A stretch of DNA of 64,000 nt from Clostridiales bacterium (GTDB taxonomy: Bacteria > Bacillota > Dethiobacteria > Dethiobacterales > Dethiobacteraceae): NCBI GenBank assembly GCA_018335855.1, contig JAGXRM010000053.1:1-64000 (forward strand), in the 5' to 3' direction. A model generated the notes under the pieces. It saw nothing but the letters and a program-made list of their open reading frames with translations, ran no database searches and was not told where the DNA came from. The stretch's first letter is position 1. Each line of letters begins with the position of its first letter. A program made the translations under genes and the position numbers. Below are positions 1 to 7,293 of the stretch, piece after piece.

Positions 1-183
1 GAACATTTGTTCGCCTTGAGGTTATCATGGTATGTATAAATATGTCAAGACACAACATATATGACTTTTCACTCCCGAAAGCCGGTATAGTTGCTTCAGG
101 AAATTACTAAGGGCAGTAAAAGTTCTTGTATTTCAGTTCGGCCTAAGCCATAATGCCGGGGGGACTGCAAGATCCAGACAAGC

Positions 184-312
184 TCAGCTATAACCAGGTC
201 GGATGTATTTTTGTTTTGATGGCAATAAATATTCGTGTTTGCACTCCTTGCACTTTACCATCGCAAAACCAATTTCCGGGTTAATTTCTTTTGGGTCGAA
301 TATTTTTATTGA
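184..312 (-). pseudogene. possible relic of an IS91-type transposase zinc-binding segment
   Basis: A 43-codon open stretch without a convincing start. It contains a Cys-x-x-Cys-x-His pattern (KCKECKHEYLLP) that resembles the zinc-binding segment of IS91-family transposases, but the second Cys pair expected after it is lost. No terminal repeats or further transposase sequence are visible. The rest of bases 1-326 shows no gene I can support. The resemblance is from memory of the family and is weak. Confidence 0.25.
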
Positions 313-326
313 CTATAAATTTACTA

Positions 327-2048
327 CTAAATTGGCTTGATGAAGATAGGGCTTGTATAGATATACTCTGTACTGCCAACGCTTCCTTCAACAATTAAGT
401 GATAGTACCTATTGCTTTTCGTATTTGCACTGTCAAAGGTGAAACCGAAAGTAATTTGATTTGCAACTCCGCCCGTCAGGCTTCGGGTTGAATCAAAAAT
501 AGTACTGGCAAAATTATTTTCAACGACCCTGATTCTGTATTGTGCCGTGACAGTCGGTTTAATAGTTATAGTTGAACTTACCCATGTTTTTGACGCTAGT
601 GAATAATAGTCTCCAATTTGCTTGTTATTCCCTGCAGAGTCCTTCATAGTAAATGCAGCCATTCCTCCGTGCCTGCTGGCAACAGTGCGACCCTTCCGGA
701 GAGGAGTGTCAACCGCGCTTTGGGAGAGTGTCTTCAGGTCACTCCAGGGCGGAGGGGAATCAAGTCCGATAAAAGTATAGTAGGCTATATCAGGGCTATA
801 CCAGTTACCGCAATAATCACTGCCTGTTCTTGCGGAAGGAAAAGCTAGACCACTAAAAACACCGGGTAGTTTATGTGTTAACTCACTGCGCCACCTTACC
901 ATAGGAGAAGCACCTGTGCCAAAGTTTGTCTGCACGCCGCTCATCAACTCAAAGCCATGGTAACGGGTAGAGCCAAGCGAACTTCCCCAAACGTTCCAGG
1001 GGTAAACCGTATGAGTTGGATGCGCAATGCTCGAATGGGCTACCGACCTGTTGTTATTTATATTGTTTATTAAATCGCCCGGAAGAAACCAGCGATATCG
1101 TAGACCAGTTGTCTCGAAAGTACTGCTTCCGGTAAAACTATTTATTCCATATGCTAAGGCATGTCCATTGTGTTCACCCCTTTGCTTATTCAATGTGGAT
1201 GCAGCTATTTCAGATCCTGGAAACATTGCAATATTTGCTGAATACGTACGAACACCGGTTGAATATGTGCTCCAAGTTGCGCCAGACTTAGTAGTAGCAG
1301 GGATAGATGGAGAAGTTGAATCATTTCCATTCGTTTCATCCGTTATATAGGCTATATTGTACCCTTTATTAACAAGAAGCGACGCCAGTTGTGCGGGCGT
1401 TTTTGTTCCATCAGAATACGATGAATGTATGTGCAGTTGTGCCGGCACCCAAACCGGATTGGTTTGCAGTACCCCAATATCGACAATAAGAACGGTTCCC
1501 TCCCAAGTAGAGACTACATTTTCAACTTCAACAACAAATTTTATATTGTAGTAGGTTTCTGCTTCTAAAATAAAAGGCAGTTCAGATGTTTCTACAATCA
1601 GCTCGAAAGGCCTGATATCTTTCCTCTTTTGCCCAACACTACGCATTTTCAGATTTAATTCTTCGAATGCAACTTCCTCTTGCTGTGAAATATTGTGTTC
1701 AATAAAAGATGTTGAGCGCCTCTTTACTTCAACCCATGTTCTAAAATCGGACCGGCTAACTTCAGTATCAAGTTGATGAATCGGAATAATCTTGGGATCT
1801 TTTATATTGCTGAGCAAGTCATATCCTTCAATAGAAAAGTCGGTGATTCTCCCAACGCTTGCACCTTTTCCAAATGCCATGACTGTGAATGGAAAAACCA
1901 ACTCTTTTGCGTCTATATCATAAATTTGGTTCTCTTGCCCAACTATAATTATCTCCCGTTCCTGTTTCTCTGAAAGTGCAGGACCTATACTGAGTAAAAG
2001 ACAAATTAAAAAAATGCAGCCACCTATTAAGAAGTGCTTTTTCTTCAT
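327..2048 (-). CDS. secreted PHP-domain (CehA/McbA-like) metallohydrolase
   Basis: A 573-residue protein with an N-terminal signal peptide (Lys-rich start, hydrophobic stretch about residues 6-22, cleavage near ALSEKQ), so it probably acts outside the membrane. From about residue 200 it has the PHP metal-binding signature: HIHSSYSDG, then YITDE, and later SIAHPTH, supplying the His/Asp ligands of a phosphoesterase-type metal site. The first 190 residues look like a beta-rich accessory domain. Substrate unknown. The ATG is preceded by a GGGGAG-type ribosome site. It stands alone, convergent with no neighbour on its left and followed upstream by a small membrane protein on the same strand. The fold assignment is firm, the function is not. 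Confidence 0.7.
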   Translation of the reverse strand: MKKKHFLIGGCIFLICLLLSIGPALSEKQEREIIIVGQENQIYDIDAKELVFPFTVMAFGKGASVGRITDFSIEGYDLLSNIKDPKIIPIHQLDTEVSRSDFRTWVEVKRRSTSFIEHNISQQEEVAFEELNLKMRSVGQKRKDIRPFELIVETSELPFILEAETYYNIKFVVEVENVVSTWEGTVLIVDIGVLQTNPVWVPAQLHIHSSYSDGTKTPAQLASLLVNKGYNIAYITDETNGNDSTSPSIPATTKSGATWSTYSTGVRTYSANIAMFPGSEIAASTLNKQRGEHNGHALAYGINSFTGSSTFETTGLRYRWFLPGDLINNINNNRSVAHSSIAHPTHTVYPWNVWGSSLGSTRYHGFELMSGVQTNFGTGASPMVRWRSELTHKLPGVFSGLAFPSARTGSDYCGNWYSPDIAYYTFIGLDSPPPWSDLKTLSQSAVDTPLRKGRTVASRHGGMAAFTMKDSAGNNKQIGDYYSLASKTWVSSTITIKPTVTAQYRIRVVENNFASTIFDSTRSLTGGVANQITFGFTFDSANTKSNRYYHLIVEGSVGSTEYIYTSPIFIKPI

Positions 2049-2093
2049 TAAAAACTCCCCTTCTTGCTTATTAGCAAAATATAATTAATCTCT

Positions 2094-2303
2094 TTACGTC
2101 TTAAACTTCTGGTCTTTAACCGCTTGGCTTAATTCTTTTTTTTTATAGTAAGAACGCAAAAGCAAAATCCCAATTAACAGTAAAATAAAACTTCCATAGT
2201 AAAATGGGGTATGCGTAAAACGCAATCTTGTTCTGCCAATTTGCCCGTATAGAATTGCATAAATTGAATATAAAGTTAAAATCCAACCGAAATATTTCTT
2301 CAT
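2094..2303 (-). CDS. small two-helix membrane protein
   Basis: A 69-residue protein with two predicted membrane helices (about residues 5-20 and 35-50) and a Lys-rich, soluble C-terminal tail, so probably a hairpin with both ends on the cytoplasmic side. It has a strong ribosome site (GGGGGGAG, 5 nt before the ATG), which argues for a real gene. It lies just upstream of the PHP protein on the same strand with a 45-bp gap and may be co-transcribed with it. I recognise no family. Confidence 0.55.
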   Translation of the reverse strand: MKKYFGWILTLYSIYAILYGQIGRTRLRFTHTPFYYGSFILLLIGILLLRSYYKKKELSQAVKDQKFKT

Positions 2304-2397
2304 GTACTCCCCCCGTCCATATGCGAATTTGTAACAAAGAATTCCCTATTACTTGGCAAATTCCTCTAAATTAAGGGATAACTGGAAAAAATTATTT

Positions 2398-3111
2398 TCA
2401 ATACTTGCTTTGTCCTTGATGCAAAAAAAGGACCGTCCCTTCTTTGCAAGGCAAACTTGCAAGAATAAGATGCTCCCAGGGAATTCTATCAAGTAGAATC
2501 AGGGGGAAGTCCATGTAATTAGCTGCAGCTTCTTCTTTAGTAAGTTCAATATCCCATGTTCTCTTTACCTGCAGCCGGTTTTCTTGTATATACCTTGTTT
2601 CGAAATGGAGCGGTTCAGCGTCTCTGAAGATGATAAAAGATGTATTAAACCTTAAAATATCACCGTTCATGTCGACATCAAACAATGGGAACCCCATAAA
2701 GTTATAGAGCTTTCCCTCATCAGCGTTGACAGTTGAGGCCAGTTTCTCAGCTAACCCCACAAAATCAATATCGTATATGTTTGAACTTATCTCGATATTG
2801 TATTTTTCCCGGGTCAGTTCATCGTAAAAGGGCGGGAAAACTTGTGCGGCGGCGGCAGTGAGCAACACCAGCCCAAGGCACAGCAATATGACTCTGCTCC
2901 TGATTTTTTTAAAAGGCGCCTTCTCTTTTGCCGGTTCTTGCTGTTTTACTACAAACTGTGGGATAGGTCCCGATTTCATAACCTCTATAACTTCCCGGCA
3001 TTCCTTACAGCCGTCAACATGCTCATCCACCAAACGCCTGGTTTCTTCACCGCATACGTTATCGATATATAAAGGAATCATGTCTTTCATAACGTCGCAC
3101 TTAATATTCAT
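2398..3111 (-). CDS. zinc-finger (zf-HC2) anti-sigma-like membrane protein
   Basis: About 237 residues. The N-terminus has the anti-sigma zinc finger pattern: an early Cys (KCDVMKDMIPLYID), then HVDGCKEC with the His-x3-Cys-x2-Cys ligands. One membrane helix follows at about residues 75-95, then an extracellular domain of unknown type. Such proteins hold an ECF sigma factor at the membrane. The start overlaps the end of a sigma-factor-like tail just upstream (GATGAATATTAA), the usual translational coupling of a sigma/anti-sigma pair, but that partner is truncated. The anti-sigma may therefore be an orphan or may act on the ECF sigma factor at 3974. Confidence 0.65.
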   Translation of the reverse strand: MNIKCDVMKDMIPLYIDNVCGEETRRLVDEHVDGCKECREVIEVMKSGPIPQFVVKQQEPAKEKAPFKKIRSRVILLCLGLVLLTAAAAQVFPPFYDELTREKYNIEISSNIYDIDFVGLAEKLASTVNADEGKLYNFMGFPLFDVDMNGDILRFNTSFIIFRDAEPLHFETRYIQENRLQVKRTWDIELTKEEAAANYMDFPLILLDRIPWEHLILASLPCKEGTVLFLHQGQSKY

Positions 3112-3268
3112 CACCCTCTATCCTTTCTTGCAGTTTGATCTTGGCCTGGTAAAATGTCACCCTGGCCCAGTTTTCACTTCTCCCCTGAATTTCACCTAGA
3201 ATAATTGCTAAAAGGATAATAGTCATCCAGAAAAACGGGTCAAAGCTGCTAACTACAGCTTTTTTCAT
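3101..3268 (-). pseudogene. C-terminal relic of an ECF sigma factor
   Basis: A 55-codon frame whose second half reads as the region 4.2 end of an ECF sigma factor (ILGEIQGRSENWARVTFYQA, where ENWARVTFYxAK is the recognition-helix end). Everything N-terminal (regions 2 and most of 4) is missing and replaced by an unrelated hydrophobic start. It ends inside the start of the anti-sigma gene, which is where the complete sigma gene should have ended. A deletion is the simplest explanation. A short expressed peptide cannot be excluded. Confidence 0.5.
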
Positions 3269-3296
3269 AACCTAGTGCCCCTCTCTCTATAAAATG

Positions 3297-3331
3297 GTTA
3301 TTACGGAGAACAATAAGTTCTCCGTAATAAC
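3297..3331. repeat. perfect 15-bp inverted repeat, possible terminator
   Basis: Two 15-base arms (GTTATTACGGAGAAC and its complement) around a 5-base loop. It lies about 95 bp downstream of the DUF6147-like gene on the minus strand and upstream of the sigma relic. The run of T after the stem is weak on both strands, so it could be a terminator or a protein site. Confidence 0.5.
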
Positions 3332-3424
3332 TGGACGTTATTTTCTAAAAAATACGGACATTATCTGTTGCCTTTTTTAATGTTATGTTTCGTAATTTGT
3401 AAAGAATGTATTTCCCTACCAGAC

Positions 3425-3829
3425 TCAATAGAAAATATAACTGGATGTCGAGTGCATTGTTTCTTTAATACCTGCTGATTCTGCGGTATGGACACTTCTT
3501 ACCCTGTAATAATAACCACGAGGAGGAATAACTTCTCTGTAAATACTTACATAGCTTGTGTTGCTCTTTTCAGATGACCAGGAGAGATAGTCAACCCAAC
3601 GGGAGCCATTCCAGTACTGCAGATAGGTTGTAACGGAAATTTTGCTAACCGAATTATATGTATGTGTTTCACCATAGACAGTAATTTTGCCGGATACTGT
3701 ATTAATTTCACTTACCGCCGACATAATCAAGGTAGAACTCTGGGGCTCCAGTTCAAACGCATAAATCGGACTGCACGCAACAAGTAGCAGAAGTAAAACT
3801 ATAAACTTGATGTGAAGCTTTCTCCTCAT
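3425..3829 (-). CDS. secreted DUF6147-like protein
   Basis: 134 residues with a signal sequence (hydrophobic residues about 8-20). The stretch LLLVACS fits a lipobox, so it may be a lipoprotein with Cys at about residue 19, or a normally cleaved export protein. The mature part is beta-rich with many aromatic and Ser/Thr residues (TYLQYWNGSRWVDYLSW, then PPRGYYYRVRSVHT), as in DUF6147-type small secreted proteins of Firmicutes. No catalytic motif is visible. It is divergent from the ECF sigma gene; the 144-bp AT-rich gap probably holds promoters for both. Confidence 0.5.
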   Translation of the reverse strand: MRRKLHIKFIVLLLLLVACSPIYAFELEPQSSTLIMSAVSEINTVSGKITVYGETHTYNSVSKISVTTYLQYWNGSRWVDYLSWSSEKSNTSYVSIYREVIPPRGYYYRVRSVHTAESAGIKETMHSTSSYIFY

Positions 3830-3973
3830 TTAATCACCCTTTCGTTATTCTCTATATAGTAGACGCTTTAAGGCGCCATGCGGTTCACTAAAATTTGTTA
3901 AAAATAATTAAAAAAGGGATTTTTTATTTCTTGTCAAATTATTGTTATATCCTAAGAGATTTGGTGGTCCGCC

Positions 3974-4513
3974 ATGATTGATAAAAATATTATTGAAAAA
4001 CTTTATTTGTTATATAGTGAGCGAGTTTACCGCACTTCGTACTATCTGGTAAGAGACTCGCGTATTGCGGAAGATATCGTGCATGACACGTTTGTCAAAG
4101 CCGCTTTAACTCTAAATTCAGTCCGTGACTTTAATAAAATTGAGAGTTGGCTTTGCAGGATTGCAGCTAACGAAACCTATACTCTACTTCGTAAAATGAA
4201 AAAAGTTGACGTATCGGCTGTTGCGCGGGTTATTACCGAAAGGTTGGAAGATAACCCGGAAGCCAGTTACTTAGTGCGGGAAACAAGCGAAGAGGTTCAG
4301 AATGCGTTGAATCAGTTGAATCCTCATGATTCACTGATGGTGACACTTCATTATTATGAAGATGTACAGTTAAAAGAAATTGCGTATATTATGAATGTAC
4401 CTTTAGGCACGGTTAAATCGAGATTGTACCGGATAAGGCGTAAATTACTGAACCTTCTGCGTGAAAATGGGGGGACAACGCATGGAAAACCATTTCGACA
4501 AATGTATCCGTAA
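3974..4513 (+). CDS. ECF-type RNA polymerase sigma factor
   Basis: 179 residues. Region 2 is visible as AEDIVHDTFVKA and the following IESWLCRIAANETYTLLRK; region 4 as LKEIAYIMNVPLGTVKSRLY, a clear sigma helix-turn-helix. This is the usual length for ECF sigma factors of the SigM/SigV/SigW kind. The end overlaps the start of the next gene, a membrane protein with the build of its anti-sigma, so the pair is translationally coupled. The promoter region is AT-rich, and self-activation by this sigma factor is likely but no copy of its own promoter motif can be defined from one site. The target regulon is unknown. Confidence 0.85.
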   Translation: MIDKNIIEKLYLLYSERVYRTSYYLVRDSRIAEDIVHDTFVKAALTLNSVRDFNKIESWLCRIAANETYTLLRKMKKVDVSAVARVITERLEDNPEASYLVRETSEEVQNALNQLNPHDSLMVTLHYYEDVQLKEIAYIMNVPLGTVKSRLYRIRRKLLNLLRENGGTTHGKPFRQMYP

Positions 4514-5276
4514 AGCTATTCAGGAAGATATGGACAGAGTTTCTTTGCCCGACCCGGAAGGCCTATGGCATAGAATTGAGAACACATTAGACAGTATTCA
4601 AGCAGAGAATTTGGAAGCAACAAAAAAATCGCGTCAATTTCCGCTTTCGAAAATCGCCGCGATGCTGTTTGCGATACTTGCAATAGGGACGTTGCTCTTG
4701 ACTCCCAGAATGGCAGAGACATTCCCGTTCGGTTCGTATTTTCGCAACCTGTTTGACAGGCAATCAGGAGGAACACAACGTAATATACGATTTAACTCGC
4801 CGGCTGAAAATCCGCCGTCAGACGTGCCTGTTGTCCTGGATCCGGCAAATGCTATTGTTCAAGAACCAACACAGGAGGATTTTACAGAAACGACTCTGGA
4901 TGATTTGGCTTCATTTTATCCATATACACTATACCTGCCACAGGATATTTTCTCCTCTCAGCTCAAAAATGTTCTGTACCAGCAGCTCTCAGAAGAAACC
5001 TGGCAGGTTATGCTTATTTACGACGGTGGTGCTATTGATTTTTATCTCACGCAGAAAACAGTCACGGAGGACGCGGGATTCGGGTTTGGTTATGACGAGC
5101 AGGATGTTGAAGTTATATTTTTACATGAAAACGGTATTGAATATATGTTCCTGCTGGGCCGGTATAATATTATTACTGCACACTGGTTCCAGCACGGTCG
5201 TAAATTTACACTGTATGGTAACCTGACAGTAGATCAGGCCATGACTTTAATTCGTTCTATAAGGCAATACCCTTAA
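4482..5276 (+). CDS. membrane-anchored anti-sigma-like protein (DUF4367-like C-terminus)
   Basis: About 264 residues. I chose the ATG at 4482, 7 nt after a run of six G, which overlaps the sigma gene by 32 bp. The cytoplasmic N-terminus (about 55 residues) would bind the sigma factor, one membrane helix follows at about residues 58-76, then a long external region with a Pro/Asn-rich linker. The last 90 residues resemble DUF4367 sensor domains of anti-sigma regulators (ending FTLYGNLTVDQAMTLIRSI). No zinc finger is present. The role follows from gene order and build, not from a specific motif. Confidence 0.6.
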   Translation: MENHFDKCIRKAIQEDMDRVSLPDPEGLWHRIENTLDSIQAENLEATKKSRQFPLSKIAAMLFAILAIGTLLLTPRMAETFPFGSYFRNLFDRQSGGTQRNIRFNSPAENPPSDVPVVLDPANAIVQEPTQEDFTETTLDDLASFYPYTLYLPQDIFSSQLKNVLYQQLSEETWQVMLIYDGGAIDFYLTQKTVTEDAGFGFGYDEQDVEVIFLHENGIEYMFLLGRYNIITAHWFQHGRKFTLYGNLTVDQAMTLIRSIRQYP

Positions 5277-5289
5277 AATTTTCATTGAA

Positions 5290-5774
5290 AGTCTTTTGAG
5301 GCAGCTCATGACGGCACAATCTTCTTTGACGAGATTGGGGACATGCCCCAGGAGGTCCAGGCATCGCTGCTGAGAGTTTTGCAGGAAAAAGAAATATACC
5401 GAATTGGTGATACAAAAACCCGTAAGGTGAATGCCAGGGTTATTGCGGCTACAAATAAAGACTTAAAAACACTGGTTGATGATGGACGCTTTAGACTTGA
5501 CCTTTTCTATCGTTTAAAAGTTATTACTATTGAACTGCCTGCTCTGCGTGAGAGAATTGAAGATATTTTGGATTTAGCTCCGTATTTCCTGAATAAAATA
5601 TGTAAATCAGCAGGCAGGGTGACGCCGGATGTTTCGGATGCGGTATACAGCCGGTTACTTTCGTACCCGTGGCCGGGTAGTATCCGGGAACTGGAGAACT
5701 GTATGGAGAGCATGATTGCCATGACAGACGGAACTGTTCTGACCGAGGAAGATATACCTGAAGAAATTAGATGA
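5290..5774 (+). pseudogene. 3' fragment of a sigma-54-dependent activator (AAA+ domain)
   Basis: Homology to the central domain of sigma-54 activators starts abruptly at FEAAHDGTIFFDEIGDM (Walker B) and runs through LLRVLQEKEIYRIGD, the sensor segment RVIAATNKDL, and SYPWPGSIRELENCMESM. The whole N-terminus, the Walker A loop and the GAFTGA loop that contacts sigma-54 are missing, and an in-frame TGA directly precedes the homology. There is no C-terminal DNA-binding domain: the frame ends at EEIR. It cannot work as an activator. A GTG/TTG/ATG start inside (for example ATG 5343) could still make a peptide. Confidence 0.8.
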
Positions 5775-5795
5775 ATTCAATATAAAACTATAAGT

Positions 5796-5830
5796 AAGGG
5801 GAGTGACCTGGTCATTCCCCTTTTTATTTT
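5796..5830 (+). terminator. rho-independent terminator
   Basis: Stem AAGGGGAGTGACC paired with GGTCATTCCCCTT around a very short loop, followed by TTTTTATTTT. It ends the sigma-54 activator fragment and insulates the molybdopterin genes. Confidence 0.75.
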
Positions 5831-5869
5831 GCAGTAAATTGTGGTAAGATAACCTCGAGGTGTTGCGAA

Positions 5870-6043
5870 ATGGAAAAAAATGAACTGTTGCAAAAAATTC
5901 GAGAAAACCTGGCTGAGGGGAAGCTTCCCTGTGACCGGGCCTACCAGATTGCATCGGAGTATGATGTAAAACTGTGGGAGATTGGCAAAATATGTGATGA
6001 AGAGAAAATTAAGATAACTGGCTGCCAGTTAGGCTGTTTCTAG
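5870..6043 (+). CDS. 57-residue conserved-looking protein before moeA
   Basis: A short gene, ATG at 5870, stop TAG at 6041. The product is mostly helical (NELLQKIRENLAEGKLPCDR) and ends in a Cys-containing tail, KITGCQLGCF. Its stop codon lies inside the moeA ribosome site (TAGGAGGC), so it is probably translated together with moeA. I recall similar small proteins with a CQLGCF tail ahead of MoeA in other Clostridia, but no function. The three Cys residues and the neighbourhood suggest a role in molybdenum cofactor handling; this is inference. Confidence 0.6.
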   Translation: MEKNELLQKIRENLAEGKLPCDRAYQIASEYDVKLWEIGKICDEEKIKITGCQLGCF

Positions 6044-6052
6044 GAGGCGCCC

Positions 6053-7270
6053 ATGTTAACTGTATTAACTGTTGCTGAAGCGAAAGAAAAGATACTAACG
6101 ACGGCCTCCATAATGCAAGTCAGGGGAAATAAAATCCCGCTGATTGACGCAGTGGGACGGGTTCTGACGCGGCCTTTTATCGTTTCGGATGATCTCCCTT
6201 TGTTTAATCGTTCAACGATGGACGGCTTTGCCGTTATGGCCAAGGATACATTTGGCACTACGGATGCGATGCCTGCACTTCTTGAAATTGCCGGTGAAGT
6301 TTTAATGGGTCAGATACCGCCAGTACCATTAAGCCCTGGCTATGCACTGCGTATTTCTACTGGTGGAATGCTGCCTGATGGCAGCGATGCTGTGGTCATG
6401 GTGGAATATACGGAACTGCTTGGAAATAAGACGGTCGCCATTCACCGTGCCGTTGCACCCGGAGAGAATACCATTATTCGGGGAGAGGATATGAAGATGG
6501 GTGAAACGCTCCTGTCTGCCGGTCATATCCTGCGGCCCCAGGATGTCGGAGCATTAGCTGCTTTAGGGTATACAGAAGTAGATGTGTCAGATAAGCCGAG
6601 GGTAGCTATTCTCTCCACCGGAGATGAGCTGGTAATGCCGGACCAAACTCCCAAGCCGGGTCAGATACGGGATATAAATTCGTATCTCCTGGCTGCCATG
6701 GTAAAACAGGCCGGAGGGACGCCGACACTACTAGGCATCATCCCTGATCAGGCGGACGAACTATTATTTGCTCTTAAGGAAGCCCGGGCTTTTGATTGTA
6801 TAATTTTATCCGGCGGCAGCTCTGCCGGCACACGGGACCATACTGCCGCCGCCATTAATAAACTTGGTAACCCAGGGGTCCTGTTCCACGGGGTTTCCAT
6901 GCGTCCGGGTAAGCCGTTGATTTTCGGTATTGTTGACGACAAGCCCTATTTTGGTCTTTCGGGCAACCCCACTTCGGCTATGGTAGGATTTCTGCTTTTT
7001 GTGCAACCTTTGCTGCTGCATCTTGCCGGCTCCCGGGAAGTTCCCAACCTCCTGCAGGCCAGGGTGGATCGGAATCTTTCGTCTGCCAGCGGTCGGGAAG
7101 ACTATTTTCGTGCAGTGCTTTATGATAGGGACGGCGAGCTGTGGGCACGGCCACTATTGGGACAAGCCAATTTAATTTCCACAGTGGTCCGGGGCAATGC
7201 ATTATTGCGCATTCCCCAAAACAGTGAAGGCATTGAGGCAGGTGAAATATTGGAAGCAATTTTGATTTGA
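6053..7270 (+). CDS. moeA: molybdopterin molybdenumtransferase MoeA
   Basis: 405 residues, the normal MoeA length. It inserts molybdate into adenylylated molybdopterin. Visible motifs: FNRSTMDGFAV (active-site MDG), the ARISTGGMLPDG-like segment (LRISTGGMLPDGSDAVVM), STGDEL, SSAGTRD, MRPGKP and FGLSGNP. Good ribosome site (GGAGG) overlapping the stop of the preceding small gene. It is followed 23 bp later by a second MoeA fused to another domain. Which of the two handles Mo and which W (or their different target enzymes) cannot be told from sequence. Confidence 0.95.
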   Translation: MLTVLTVAEAKEKILTTASIMQVRGNKIPLIDAVGRVLTRPFIVSDDLPLFNRSTMDGFAVMAKDTFGTTDAMPALLEIAGEVLMGQIPPVPLSPGYALRISTGGMLPDGSDAVVMVEYTELLGNKTVAIHRAVAPGENTIIRGEDMKMGETLLSAGHILRPQDVGALAALGYTEVDVSDKPRVAILSTGDELVMPDQTPKPGQIRDINSYLLAAMVKQAGGTPTLLGIIPDQADELLFALKEARAFDCIILSGGSSAGTRDHTAAAINKLGNPGVLFHGVSMRPGKPLIFGIVDDKPYFGLSGNPTSAMVGFLLFVQPLLLHLAGSREVPNLLQARVDRNLSSASGREDYFRAVLYDRDGELWARPLLGQANLISTVVRGNALLRIPQNSEGIEAGEILEAILI

Positions 7271-7293
7271 CGAGCCAGACGGGGTGAAAACAA

